Below the pieces are notes generated by a model that saw only the letters and a list, made by a program, of their open reading frames with translations, ran no database searches and was not told where the DNA came from. A stretch of 60,005 nt of DNA from JAZDPK01 sp043797615 (GTDB lineage: Bacteria; Patescibacteriota; Patescibacteriia; UBA11705; JABHMO01), in the NCBI GenBank assembly GCA_043797615.1, contig JAZDPK010000065.1, forward strand, positions 1-60,005, written 5' to 3'. Shown in pieces: positions 36,988 to 44,418 of the stretch (positions are counted from its first letter, which is position 1; each line of letters begins with the position of its first letter). The position numbers and the translations under genes were made by a program.

Positions 36988-37088
36988 CAAGACAAGCAAG
37001 ACCAGTGAAACGAGTAAAACAAGTTAATTCTGGCAATAAATCTGAAGATGCTTGTCTGGCCAGTCTTGCTAGTTTTACTTTCTGCTTG
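36988..37088. repeat. Mirrored word array, AAGACAAG family, copy 2
   Basis: CAAGACAAGCAAGACCAG on the left, CTTGTCTGGCCAGTCTTGC on the right. The rest of the spacer to 37299 holds two promoters and an A/T-rich palindromic stretch. Confidence 0.75.
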
Positions 37089-37095
37089 TAATGAT

Positions 37096-37124
37096 TTGAC
37101 ATTATTTTTATTATGTAATAGTAT
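37096..37124 (+). promoter_or_regulatory. Upstream infA promoter
   Basis: TTGACA (37096-37101), 17 bases, TAGTAT (37119-37124). Confidence 0.6.
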
Positions 37125-37256
37125 GTAAGCAGACGCAAATTATTTAATTTTTTAAAAAATTAAGTTAAATTCAGCAATCTGCAGGCAATTTTTAAAAAGC
37201 AATCGATATTTCTCTTTTATAAAATGTGTTCGCAAAAATGCATGTGTATGTTTTTG

Positions 37257-37284
37257 TTGACATTATTTTATAAATCAGTATAAT
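37257..37284 (+). promoter_or_regulatory. Main infA-rpsI operon promoter
   Basis: TTGACA (37257-37262), 16 bases, TATAAT (37279-37284). ATG 37300 follows closely. Confidence 0.8.
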
Positions 37285-37299
37285 TAAGTTACTTTTTTC

Positions 37300-37515
37300 A
37301 TGGGTAAACAAGAAATCATTGAAATGAAGGGGCGGGTGGAGGAGCTTTTGCCCAACGCCGTTTTCAAAGTGAAGCTGGAAAACGGGCATCAAATCCTGGC
37401 GCATTTGTCCGGCAAGATGCGGATGAACAAAATCCGGATTCTGCTCGGCGATTCGGTAAAGATCGAATTGACGCCGTATGACCTCGGTCGGGGCAGGATC
37501 GTCTACCGCTTCTAA
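37300..37515 (+). CDS. infA: Translation initiation factor IF-1
   Basis: The protein is 71 aa with an S1/OB fold: IEMKGRVEELLPNAVFKVKL, ILAHLSGKMRMNKIRIL and DSVKIELTPYDLGRGRI. IF-1 binds the ribosomal A site on the 30S subunit during initiation. It is the first gene of the alpha-type ribosomal operon, as in many bacteria. The leader after the downstream promoter is about 10 bases and has no ribosome site. Confidence 0.96.
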   Translation: MGKQEIIEMKGRVEELLPNAVFKVKLENGHQILAHLSGKMRMNKIRILLGDSVKIELTPYDLGRGRIVYRF

Positions 37516-37600
37516 GAGGCCAGCCTGATTCCAATGAATCAAAGCGAATTTTACAGAATACGCTTTCTCAAAGTTCGCAATTCTTCGTTTAATTTAAAAT

Positions 37601-37714
37601 ATGAAAGTCCGGGCGTCCGTAAAAAAAATCTGTCGAGATTGCAAGATCGTCCGCCGCAAGCGGCGGGTTTGCGTTATCTGCAAGAATCCGAAACACAAGC
37701 AGAGACAGGGGTAA
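37601..37714 (+). CDS. rpmJ: Ribosomal protein bL36
   Basis: The protein is 37 aa. It starts MKVRASVKKICRDCKIVRRK and ends KNPKHKQRQG. The four zinc ligands of the C+ form are present (Cys at 11, 14 and 27, and His at 32). The place between infA and rpsM is the canonical one. It is a structural protein of the 50S subunit. The 85-base spacer after it is a direct-repeat tract, so it is separated from infA and rpsM more loosely than usual. Confidence 0.95.
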   Translation: MKVRASVKKICRDCKIVRRKRRVCVICKNPKHKQRQG

Positions 37715-37790
37715 ATCCTAAATCCTAAATTCTAAATCCTAAATCCTAAATTCTAAATACTAAATTCTAAATTCTAAATCCTAATTTACA
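37715..37790. repeat. Direct TAAATCC/TAAATTC repeats
   Basis: About ten tandem 7-8-base TAAATYC units between rpmJ and rpsM, with no mirrored arm. It looks like one half of a word array. Confidence 0.75.
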
Positions 37791-37799
37791 TAGATAATT

Positions 37800-38189
37800 A
37801 TGGCTAGAATCGCCGGTGTAAATCTGCCGAACAACAAGCGCGCCGCCGTGGGACTCACGGCTATTTTTGGCATCGGGCACCCCACGGCCGCGGAAATTTT
37901 AAATAAGCTGAAAATCAATCCGGAAGCGCGGATAAAGGATCTTTCCGAGGACGATGTCAACAAGCTCCGCGCCACTATTGAAAAAGACTATCGGGTGGAA
38001 GGCGTTTTGCGGCGGGAGATTTTCGCGAACATCAAGCGTTTGAAGGAGATCAAGTCCTACCGCGGTTCGCGCCACGCCAAAGGATTGCCGACGCGCGGCC
38101 AATCGACCAAGACGAACAGCCGCACCGTGCGCGGCAATGTGCGGCGCACCATGGGCAGCGGCAAGAAGCCGACGGCGCAGAAAACCTAA
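37800..38189 (+). CDS. rpsM: Ribosomal protein uS13
   Basis: The protein is 129 aa. Its N-terminus is MARIAGVNLPNNKRAAVGL, followed by the helix-two-turn-helix IFGIGHPTAAEIL and the C-terminal basic tail with RHAKGLPTRGQSTKTNSRT. It sits in the head of the 30S subunit and contacts P-site tRNA and the bridge to the 50S. The usual GLRHRVRGQRT segment is represented by YRGSRHAKGLPTRGQ. It is followed by a 160-base repeat-bearing spacer before rpsK, longer than in most bacteria. Confidence 0.95.
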   Translation: MARIAGVNLPNNKRAAVGLTAIFGIGHPTAAEILNKLKINPEARIKDLSEDDVNKLRATIEKDYRVEGVLRREIFANIKRLKEIKSYRGSRHAKGLPTRGQSTKTNSRTVRGNVRRTMGSGKKPTAQKT

Positions 38190-38207
38190 AAACGGAAGAA
38201 CCGATTG

Positions 38208-38284
38208 AGAAAGCAGATTGCTTCGCTTCGCTCGCAATGCTTCGGTCGTTTCTCTCCCTCGCAACGAAAAAACGGAGGGACCGA
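38208..38284. repeat. GCAGATTGCTTCG/CGCAACGAAAA element, copy 1
   Basis: AGCAGATTGCTTCG, CGGTCGTTTCTCTCCCTCGC and AACGAAAAAAC. A near copy lies at 42139-42182 after rpsI, and a relative at 55280-55355. Confidence 0.65.
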
Positions 38285-38351
38285 AAAACGAATTAAGGCA
38301 TTAAATTACATAGTAATTAACCAATAAACTAATAAACAAAGATTTTTCAAT

Positions 38352-38840
38352 ATGCCAGACGAAAATATCCAAACAATCGAACCGGCCGCAATCGAACAAA
38401 CCGTTGCGCCGGCGGAAACGACCGCCGAAGCCGGGGGCAAGAAAAAAGACAAGAAAGTCCCCAAGCCGGCAATCAAGAAAAAAGCGCGGAAAAGCGTGAC
38501 TATCGGCAATGCGTACGTCAAAGCGACATACAATAATACGATCGTGACGCTGACCGATCAGGCCGGCAACGTGCTTTCCTGGTCCAGCGCCGGCAAGAAC
38601 GGGTTCAAAGGCCCGAAAAAAGCCACTCCGTTCGCCGCGACCATCATTACGAAAGACGCGGTGGAAAAAGCAAGAGTGTACGGCTTGAAAGACGTCAATG
38701 TCTTTGTCCAAGGCGTGGGCATGGGCCGCGAATCAGCGGTCCGCGCGCTGAACGCGAACGGCTTGAACGTGCTGGCGATCAAGGATGTCACGCCGATTCC
38801 GCACAACGGCTGCCGGCGCCGAAAGCCGCGCCGAGTCTAA
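38352..38840 (+). CDS. rpsK: Ribosomal protein uS11, N-terminally extended
   Basis: The protein is 162 aa against about 128 in the family. The core starts near residue 45 (RKSVTIGNAYVKATYNNTIV), with LTDQAGNVLSWSSAGKNGFKG and ends in IPHNGCRRRKPRRV. The first 40 residues are an added low-complexity tail (acidic/Ala then KKKDKKVPKPAIKKKARK). It forms part of the 30S platform near the mRNA exit. Similar basic tails occur on rpsI and rpoA in the same operon. Confidence 0.95.
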   Translation: MPDENIQTIEPAAIEQTVAPAETTAEAGGKKKDKKVPKPAIKKKARKSVTIGNAYVKATYNNTIVTLTDQAGNVLSWSSAGKNGFKGPKKATPFAATIITKDAVEKARVYGLKDVNVFVQGVGMGRESAVRALNANGLNVLAIKDVTPIPHNGCRRRKPRRV

Positions 38841-38845
38841 AAATA

Positions 38846-38918
38846 AAGCGCAAAATCCAAAATCCAAAATTCAAAATAAATTTAAAATTAAAAATGTAAA
38901 ATTTAAATTTAATTTGCG
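38846..38918. repeat. CAAAATCCAAAATTC/TTTAAATTT array
   Basis: Direct CAAAATCCAAAAT words, then ATTTAAAATTAAAAATG. Same family as 20725 and 54966. The matching GCTTTGAATTTT arm lies just before rpsD. Confidence 0.7.
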
Positions 38919-38980
38919 GCTAAATCGACATTGGGCTGATTAAGCCGCTTAAACCCTAATTTCAATTTCATCATTAATTT

Positions 38981-39022
38981 GACAGCGCAGTGCAGCCTGT
39001 CGGCATGACTGCGCTGCACTGG
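38981..39022. repeat. CAGTGCAGCGCAGTCG element, copy 2 (reverse)
   Basis: GACAGCGCAGTGCAGCC and CTGCGCTGCACTG. Reverse orientation relative to 17331-17372; matches 55050-55091 except for single bases. Confidence 0.8.
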
Positions 39023-39056
39023 CTTTGTGCTTTGAGCTTTGAATTTTAATAACATT

Positions 39057-39701
39057 ATGGCCAGAGACTTAAATCCAAAATGCAAGCAGTGCCGGCGCGA
39101 AGGCGTCAAGCTTTTTTTGAAGGGCGACCGCTGTTTCGGCTCTAAATGCGCGATCGTCAAGCGCAATTTCATACCGGGAATGCACGGCGAAAAGCAAGGC
39201 AGGGGCGGCAGCGGCAGAATGACTGGCTACGGCATGCAGCTGCGCGAAAAGCAGAAAGCCAAGCGCACTTACCGCATCTTGGAGCGCCAATTCCGGAATT
39301 ATTTCAAAAAAGCGGTGCGCCGGAAAGGCGATACCCGCTCGATTCTGTTCTCCCTGCTGGAAAAGCGCCTGGACAACGCCGTTTACCGGGCCGGCTTTGC
39401 CGCGAACCGCGACCAGGCCAGACAGCTCGTGAATCACGGGCATTTCACGGTCAACGGCAAGAAAGTCACCATTCCCTCGTTCCAAGTCGATATCAAGGAT
39501 AAGATCGGCATCAGGCCGAGCAGTTTGGCGAAGATGGAAAGCTTCAAAACGCTCGGGGAAAGATTGAAAGGCAAGGAAATACCAGAATGGCTGGCGGTCG
39601 AGCCGAAGGAGCTGACTGCCGTTGTCGTCGGCGAACCGTCGTTGGAAAAGAACCGTCCGAATTTCGACCTGAAGCAGATCACCGAGTTCTATTCCAGATA
39701 A
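39057..39701 (+). CDS. rpsD: Ribosomal protein uS4
   Basis: The protein is 214 aa. Residues 9-31 hold a Cys-rich zinc form (CKQCRREGVKLFL then CFGSKC). The S4 RNA-binding domain follows (LEKRLDNAVYRAGFA, QARQLVNHGHFTVNGKKV). It is a primary 16S rRNA binder and in many bacteria an autoregulator of this operon. The start at 39057 (MARDLNPKC) is chosen by homology over an upstream TTG. The last 20 residues match the conserved KPNFDLKQITEFYSR-type end. Confidence 0.95.
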   Translation: MARDLNPKCKQCRREGVKLFLKGDRCFGSKCAIVKRNFIPGMHGEKQGRGGSGRMTGYGMQLREKQKAKRTYRILERQFRNYFKKAVRRKGDTRSILFSLLEKRLDNAVYRAGFAANRDQARQLVNHGHFTVNGKKVTIPSFQVDIKDKIGIRPSSLAKMESFKTLGERLKGKEIPEWLAVEPKELTAVVVGEPSLEKNRPNFDLKQITEFYSR

Positions 39702-39705
39702 AGAG

Positions 39706-39822
39706 TTGATGCGAATTAAATTAGAATGCGAATGCCGCGAATGAAGAATTGACAAGAGAATATTTAAATAAGAATAATTCGCAACATTTGCCTGGAGGTT
39801 TATTCGTATCAGATTATTTCAA
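39706..39822. repeat. Mirrored word array, GCGAAT/ATTCGC family
   Basis: GATGCGAATTAA, AATGCGAATG and CCGCGAATG on the left. AATAATTCGCAAC and TTTATTCGTATCA on the right. It lies between rpsD and rpoA. Confidence 0.6.
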
Positions 39823-39885
39823 TGAATTAATAAAAACTGCCGCAGGACGCCATAAGTCCGAAGACAGTATAAATAATAAAAAAAT

Positions 39886-40722
39886 ATGGAAAAGCTTCTC
39901 CTGCCTTCGAAGATCCTGTTCGAGAAATCAAAAGAGCCGAACAAAGCGACGATGACCGTCGAACCGTGCTATTTCGGCTACGGCACCACCCTTGGTAACG
40001 CCCTGCGCCGCGTCCTGCTTTCGTCATTGCCCGGCGCCGCGGTCACTTCGGTTAAAATCAAAGGCGTTGACCAGGAATTTTCCTCGATCGAGAAAGTCAA
40101 GGAAGACGCCCTTGACATCTGCCTGAATTTGAAGAAGCTGCGGATGAAGGTTTTCAGCAAAGAGCCGGTGAAACTAACGCTCCAAGCGAAAGGGGAAAAG
40201 GACGTCACGGCCGCTGATTTTGAAAAGAACAGCGACGTTGAAATCTTTAATAAAGATCTGCATATCTGCACTTTGACCGACAAAAAAGCGAATTTGGAGA
40301 TGGAAGTGACGGTGGAGCAGGGCCGCGGATATCTGCCGACCGAGGAGCGCGTCAAGGAAGACGTGGAAATCGGGAGCATCCTGATCGACGCCTTGTTCAG
40401 CCCGGTGCAGAAGATCGGATACAAGGTCGAGCCGTCGCGCGTGGGCGACATCACGAACTACGACAAGCTGACGATGGAAATCGAGACGGACGGCACGATC
40501 GCGCCGGAGGAAGCGGTCAGCCAGGCGGCGCAAATTTTAATCGAACATTTCTCTTTGCTGGCGGAAAAGAAAGAAGACGAAGAAACTTCCGCCTCCGCGG
40601 ACGCTGCGGCGGACAAGCCGGCGATTTTGGAAAGTGAAAAATCAAATTCCGAAACAATTAGCGAAGAAGCGCCGGCCGAAGAAAAAAAGAAGAAAACGAG
40701 AAAATCAAAGAAAACCGAATAA
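39886..40722 (+). CDS. rpoA: RNA polymerase alpha subunit lacking the C-terminal domain
   Basis: The protein is 278 aa. The complete alpha N-terminal domain is present: FGYGTTLGNALRRVLLSSLPG, VEQGRGYLP, IDALFSPVQKIGYKVEPSRVG and LTMEIETDGTIAPEEAV. After about residue 225 there is only an acidic stretch and a Lys tail (EEKKKKTRKSKKTE). The HhH alpha-CTD, which binds UP elements and many activators, is absent. The NTD suffices for dimerisation and polymerase assembly. The reading frame is continuous, and I see no fragment of a CTD downstream before rplQ. Confidence 0.95.
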   Translation: MEKLLLPSKILFEKSKEPNKATMTVEPCYFGYGTTLGNALRRVLLSSLPGAAVTSVKIKGVDQEFSSIEKVKEDALDICLNLKKLRMKVFSKEPVKLTLQAKGEKDVTAADFEKNSDVEIFNKDLHICTLTDKKANLEMEVTVEQGRGYLPTEERVKEDVEIGSILIDALFSPVQKIGYKVEPSRVGDITNYDKLTMEIETDGTIAPEEAVSQAAQILIEHFSLLAEKKEDEETSASADAAADKPAILESEKSNSETISEEAPAEEKKKKTRKSKKTE

Positions 40723-40742
40723 TTAAGAGCATTTGAAACATT

Positions 40743-41093
40743 ATGAAGCATAAAATCAAATCGGACATATTAGACCGCAAAGTCGGACCGCGGCGAGCCA
40801 TGCTTCGAAGCCTGGCGACGAGCTTGGTGTTGAAAGGAAAGATCCAAACGACCGCGACTAAGGCCAAAGCTGTCCGATCGATCGTTGAAAGATGCGTCAC
40901 CGCCGCGAAAAAGAGCGATCTGGCCACGCGCCGGCGCTTGCTCGGATATTTTTATTCCGAAAAAGCGGTGAAGATGTTGCTGAACGATCTCGCTCCGAGA
41001 TACAAAGAACGCAGAGGCGGCTACACGCGCGTGATCAAGCTGGGAACGCGGACCGGCGACCGGGCGGAAATGGCTCTGGTGGAATTTGTTTAG
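40743..41093 (+). CDS. rplQ: Ribosomal protein bL17
   Basis: The protein is 116 aa. It has KIKSDILDRKVGPRRAMLRSL at the N-terminus, then VKGKIQTT-type VLKGKIQTTATKAKAVRSI, and the end GGYTRVIKLGTRTGDRAEMA. It lies near the exit-tunnel side of the 50S subunit. It is in the standard place after rpoA, 20 bases downstream. A mirrored array separates it from rplM. Confidence 0.95.
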   Translation: MKHKIKSDILDRKVGPRRAMLRSLATSLVLKGKIQTTATKAKAVRSIVERCVTAAKKSDLATRRRLLGYFYSEKAVKMLLNDLAPRYKERRGGYTRVIKLGTRTGDRAEMALVEFV

Positions 41094-41103
41094 GTAAAAA
41101 GTA

Positions 41104-41191
41104 AAACAAGCCAGACAAGCAAGACAAGTTAAACTAGCCAATTAAGATTTACTGATTCACTCGTTTTGCTGCTCTTGCTCGTCTCGCTATT
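41104..41191. repeat. Mirrored word array, AAGACAAG family, copy 3
   Basis: CCAGACAAGCAAGACAAG on the left, TGCTCTTGCTCGTCTCGC on the right, between rplQ and rplM. Confidence 0.75.
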
Positions 41192-41197
41192 TAATAT

Positions 41198-41548
41198 ATG
41201 CAAAGAACAACCCATAAAATAGACGCCGCCGGAAAAATCCTGGGCCGCCTCGCGACCGAGATTAATATTTTATTGCGCGGAAAAGGCAAAGCGTCGTACC
41301 AGCCGCACATCGACAACGGCGACATCGTGGAAGTTTCCAACGTCGCGAATCTGAAATTCACCGGCAACAAATTGAATCAAAAAATGTACCATCATTATTC
41401 AGGCTATCCGGGCGGCATGAGCTCCGAGCTTTTGAAAAAGAAAATGCGCGAAAATCCGGAGTTCGTCCTGCGCCAGGCCGTTTTAAATATGCTGCCGAAG
41501 AACCGAACCAGAAAAGAAATAATCAGGAGGTTAAAATTCATTAAATGA
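41198..41548 (+). CDS. rplM: Ribosomal protein uL13
   Basis: The protein is 116 aa, shorter than the usual 140. Conserved features are KIDAAGKILGRLATEI, GDIVEVSN, KMYHHYSGYPGGM and VLNMLPKNRTRKEIIRRLKF. An early assembly protein of the 50S subunit. The C-terminal 25 residues of longer homologues (the YxGxxHPHxAQ region) are missing, a common shortening in small genomes. Its stop lies 5 bases before the rpsI start. Confidence 0.95.
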   Translation: MQRTTHKIDAAGKILGRLATEINILLRGKGKASYQPHIDNGDIVEVSNVANLKFTGNKLNQKMYHHYSGYPGGMSSELLKKKMRENPEFVLRQAVLNMLPKNRTRKEIIRRLKFIK

Positions 41549-41552
41549 CTTT

Positions 41553-42122
41553 ATGAAGAAAAAAATTGCCAAGAGCGCAACTGCAACCAAGAAGCCGGCG
41601 AAGAAAAAAGCCGCGCCGAAAAAAACTTTGTCGGCGAAAAAGACTGATGCGGAAAAGATACCCGTTGCCAGACAGCCGATTGAAAAGATCGCGCCGGTTG
41701 CCAAATCCGCGCCCAAGGAGGAAAAGAAGCGCGTGGACTACCTGTATGCCGTGGGCCGGCGCAAGACCGCGGTCGCTCAGGTGCGCGTTTACAAGAAAGG
41801 CAACGGCGAAATTTTGATCAATGAAATGGATTATCAAAAATATTTTCCAACGGCTGATTTGCAGGAGCGGGTGACGGCGGCCTTGAAAGTCGTGGGACAG
41901 ACGCAGAAGCTCATGACAACGGCGAAAGTCTCCGGCGGCGGCATCGCCGGGCAGGCCGACGCGGTGCGGCACGGCATGTCCCGCGCTCTTATTCAACTCA
42001 ATCCGAATTTCCGCAAGCCGCTGAAAAAATCCGGATTCCTGACCCGCGACGCCCGCAAGAAGGAAAGAAAGAAGCCGGGCTTGAAGCGCGCCCGCAAACG
42101 GCCGCAATGGCAGAAGCGGTAA
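41553..42122 (+). CDS. rpsI: Ribosomal protein uS9, N-terminally extended
   Basis: The protein is 189 aa against about 130. The core starts near residue 58 (YLYAVGRRKTAVAQVRVYKKG) and ends in the conserved basic tail KPGLKRARKRPQWQKR, whose last Lys-Arg reaches the P-site tRNA. The first 55 residues are Lys/Ala/Pro-rich (KKPAKKKAAPKKTLSAKK), a histone-H1-like tail. It follows rplM by 4 bases, and the operon ends at the terminator near 42259. Confidence 0.95.
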   Translation: MKKKIAKSATATKKPAKKKAAPKKTLSAKKTDAEKIPVARQPIEKIAPVAKSAPKEEKKRVDYLYAVGRRKTAVAQVRVYKKGNGEILINEMDYQKYFPTADLQERVTAALKVVGQTQKLMTTAKVSGGGIAGQADAVRHGMSRALIQLNPNFRKPLKKSGFLTRDARKKERKKPGLKRARKRPQWQKR

Positions 42123-42138
42123 TTGTTTACATGCTTAG

Positions 42139-42182
42139 TTGCAGATTGCTTCGGTCGTTTCTCTCCCTCGCAACGAAAAAAC
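42139..42182. repeat. GCAGATTGCTTCG/CGCAACGAAAA element, copy 2
   Basis: Near copy of 38208-38284, after rpsI. Confidence 0.65.
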
Positions 42183-42258
42183 TTATGAACTACGCATGTA
42201 ATTTATTGCATGCGCGGTCATGGGAACTAGAGAACCATTAAAGAGAAATATAAATCAT

Positions 42259-42288
42259 AAAATCGAGAGCGTGAAAACTCTCGGTTTT
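42259..42288 (+). terminator. Terminator of the infA-rpsI operon
   Basis: AAAATCGAGAG pairs with CTCTCGGTTTT. Confidence 0.7.
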
Positions 42289-42300
42289 GGTTTGGGCGGT

Positions 42301-42334
42301 TTGACAAGCGGCAGACAATAAGCCATGATATAAT
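42301..42334 (+). promoter_or_regulatory. Promoter of the 131-aa hypothetical gene
   Basis: TTGACA (42301-42306), 17 bases, CATGAT. An overlapping extended -10 TGATATAAT (42326-42334) is the stronger -10 but would lie 22 bases from the -35. Confidence 0.6.
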
Positions 42335-42369
42335 TGAGAAATAAAATAACATTTTCAAAGGAGGAGGCG

Positions 42370-42765
42370 ATGCGAATAACGATGATTGGAAAAAACGGGG
42401 CGCGCAGTCTATTGGGCGTTGCGCAATCGCTGAAATTGCAAAAAGCGCAAAGCGGCCTGAATTTCATCGGACAAAATCCGAAGCGCGAAGACTGGCAGCG
42501 AATGAGCGCCGAAGCGCGCGGCGATTTTTTCGGAAAAGTGGCGAAGGCGAACCGCGTATGGATTGATGCCGCCTTGTCGGCGCTGGCCGCGGCCTGGATC
42601 AAAGTCCTGGACGGCAAAGTGGTCGAAGCGTCGCAGCATACATGGACCCAGCCTGACGATCCGGCGCTGTTCAAGGAATCGGGAAAGTGGCCGTTCAAAG
42701 TGCCGTTCGTATTCGTTAGTGAAACATTGTTCTTAATCGAAGAGCGCAAACGTCAAGCGGCGTAA
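42370..42765 (+). CDS. Hypothetical soluble protein, 131 aa
   Basis: It starts MRITMIGKNGARSLLG, with AAGGAGGAGG 2-11 bases upstream; the ATG at 42334 lacks this support. Helical segments SLKLQKAQSGLNF and DAALSALAAAWIKVLDGK are visible, with Trp residues and a C-terminal hydrophobic strand KVPFVFVSETLFLIEERK. No signal or membrane segment is clear. I do not recognise the family. It is a plus-strand example of the accessory type: own promoter, strong ribosome site and own terminator, inserted between the ribosomal operon and the flippase gene. Confidence 0.7.
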   Translation: MRITMIGKNGARSLLGVAQSLKLQKAQSGLNFIGQNPKREDWQRMSAEARGDFFGKVAKANRVWIDAALSALAAAWIKVLDGKVVEASQHTWTQPDDPALFKESGKWPFKVPFVFVSETLFLIEERKRQAA

Positions 42766-42771
42766 AAATTC

Positions 42772-42799
42772 AAGGGCTCCGCAATCGGCGCCCTTTTTT
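42772..42799 (+). terminator. Intrinsic terminator of the 131-aa gene
   Basis: AAGGGCTCCG pairs with CGGCGCCCTT, followed by T6. Confidence 0.8.
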
Positions 42800-42852
42800 C
42801 ATTTATTGCGATATTTAAGCCGATTTGGTACAATCAAAGCAAGCAAAAAAAT

Positions 42853-44295
42853 ATGGCAGAATTATCCGTCACCAAAAATACAACTTATCTGACCGCTTCG
42901 TACGTTATTCAGAAGCTGTTGTCTTTTGTTTATTTCATTATCATCGCGCGGGCGATCGGCGTGGAAAGCCTGGGCAAATACACGTTCGCGATGTCGTTCA
43001 CCACCATGTTCGCGGTGTTGGTCGATCTCGGGTTCACCTCGGCTTTGATTCGCGAATCGGCAAAGTTCAAAGAAAAAGCGGAAAAATTCCTGTCGTCGGT
43101 TTTATTCGTGAAAATAATTTTGGCATTGGCGACGTACGGACTGGTGATTTTATTCGTTAATGTTCTCGATTATCCTTCCATCACAAAAAATTTGGTTTAT
43201 ATTTCCGGAATCGTCATGGCGATTGATCAGATCACCGCGTCGTTCTGGGGCGTTTTCCGCGGCGCTCGCAATTTGAAAGTGGAATCGATATCGATCGTTA
43301 TCAATCAAATCATCATATTGGCGGCCGGATTTGTTATTTTATTTTTGAAATTGCCGCTGGTTTATCTAATGCTGCCATTCGTGTTCGGCAGCGTTTTCAG
43401 TTTCCTGTTCGCGAGCGTCAATTTACGGCGGACGCTGCGGTTGAAAATCTCCAGCCGCTTCGACTGGCAGATCACGAAATTTTTGTTCGGCATCTCCTTC
43501 TGGTTCGCGCTCATCGCCGTATTCAGCCGCATCTATGGCAATATCGACACGGTCATGCTTTCAAAATTAATCGGCGACAAAGCCGTCGGCTGGTACAGCG
43601 TGGCGATGAAAATTCCGTTCGCCTTGCAATTCATTCCGGCGGCGCTGGCCGCGGCGATTTTTCCGGCGTTCAGCCGCCATTTTGTCAACGACCAATTCCA
43701 ATTGAAGTCCACTTTCGACCGCACGATGAAATTTTTGACGATCTTGGTCGTGCCGATTTCCGTTGGCATCGCGTTTCTGGCGCGGCCGATCATTTTGACG
43801 TTTTACGGCCTGGAATACGCGCCGTCGATTTTGCCGCTGCAGATCCTGATGGGCGGGCTGATTTTCGTGTTTCTGAATTTTCCGCTCGGCTCTTTGCTCA
43901 ACGGCTGCGACCGGCAGAAACAGAACGCAATTTTGGTTGGAGCCACCATGGCGTTTAACATTGTTTTAAATATTTTTCTTATTCCGAAATACAGCTTTGT
44001 CGGCGCCGGCGCCGCGTTCCTTTGCAGCCATGCGTTTTTATTTGTTTCAAGTTTAATTATCGCGAATAAAATCATCCCGTACAGCAAGCGCAATCTTATA
44101 AAAACTTTTTTTAAAACGGTTGCCAGCGCCACGGCCATGGGCGCGGTTATATTCTTCTCGCAAAATCATTTGCACTTTGCCTTTTTGATTATAATCGGCG
44201 CGATCGTTTACGCCGCGGCCATGTTCTTGATCAGGGGATTGACGCTTGAGGATGTGAAATATTTCAAGGAAAGAATTTTTCATAAACAAACTTAG
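42853..44295 (+). CDS. Polysaccharide/lipid-linked sugar flippase (Wzx-type, MOP superfamily)
   Basis: The protein is 480 aa with about 14 membrane helices. The opening TYLTASYVIQKLLSFVYFIIIARAIGVESLGKY is characteristic when read in parts: the YVIQKLLSFVYF helix, then ARAIGVESLGKYTFA. The FGISFWFALIAVFSRIYGNID and FPLGSLLNG segments also fit the family. Such flippases move undecaprenyl-linked sugars to the outer face. The gene pairs with the glycosyltransferase downstream, suggesting a small surface-glycan pathway. An extended -10 (TGGTACAAT, 42826-42834) precedes it, with a 12-base leader. Confidence 0.88.
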   Translation: MAELSVTKNTTYLTASYVIQKLLSFVYFIIIARAIGVESLGKYTFAMSFTTMFAVLVDLGFTSALIRESAKFKEKAEKFLSSVLFVKIILALATYGLVILFVNVLDYPSITKNLVYISGIVMAIDQITASFWGVFRGARNLKVESISIVINQIIILAAGFVILFLKLPLVYLMLPFVFGSVFSFLFASVNLRRTLRLKISSRFDWQITKFLFGISFWFALIAVFSRIYGNIDTVMLSKLIGDKAVGWYSVAMKIPFALQFIPAALAAAIFPAFSRHFVNDQFQLKSTFDRTMKFLTILVVPISVGIAFLARPIILTFYGLEYAPSILPLQILMGGLIFVFLNFPLGSLLNGCDRQKQNAILVGATMAFNIVLNIFLIPKYSFVGAGAAFLCSHAFLFVSSLIIANKIIPYSKRNLIKTFFKTVASATAMGAVIFFSQNHLHFAFLIIIGAIVYAAAMFLIRGLTLEDVKYFKERIFHKQT

Positions 44296-44328
44296 TTTAT
44301 CGGTTTAATGGTTTGTTTATGAATAGCA

Positions 44329-44412
44329 ACGAGATAAACGAGATAAACGAGATAAACGGGATTTACTTGATTATATTGTCTAGACAATCTCGTTTATCGC
44401 ATTTATCTCATT
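44329..44412. repeat. Mirrored word array, GATAAACG family, copy 2
   Basis: Three tandem CGAGATAAA units on the left, ATTGTCTAGACAAT in the centre, and CTCGTTTATCGCATTTATCTC on the right when read across two words. The same centre is at 17980-17993. Confidence 0.85.
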
Positions 44413-44418
44413 TTTCCT

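Noticed and set aside
37102..37256. Small RNA between the two infA promoters
   Set aside because: Only A/T-rich palindromic sequence without a terminator. More likely an alternative long leader of infA.
37715..37790. CRISPR-like direct repeats
   Set aside because: Units are 7-8 bases and contiguous, without unique spacers of 30 bases, and no cas genes lie in the window.
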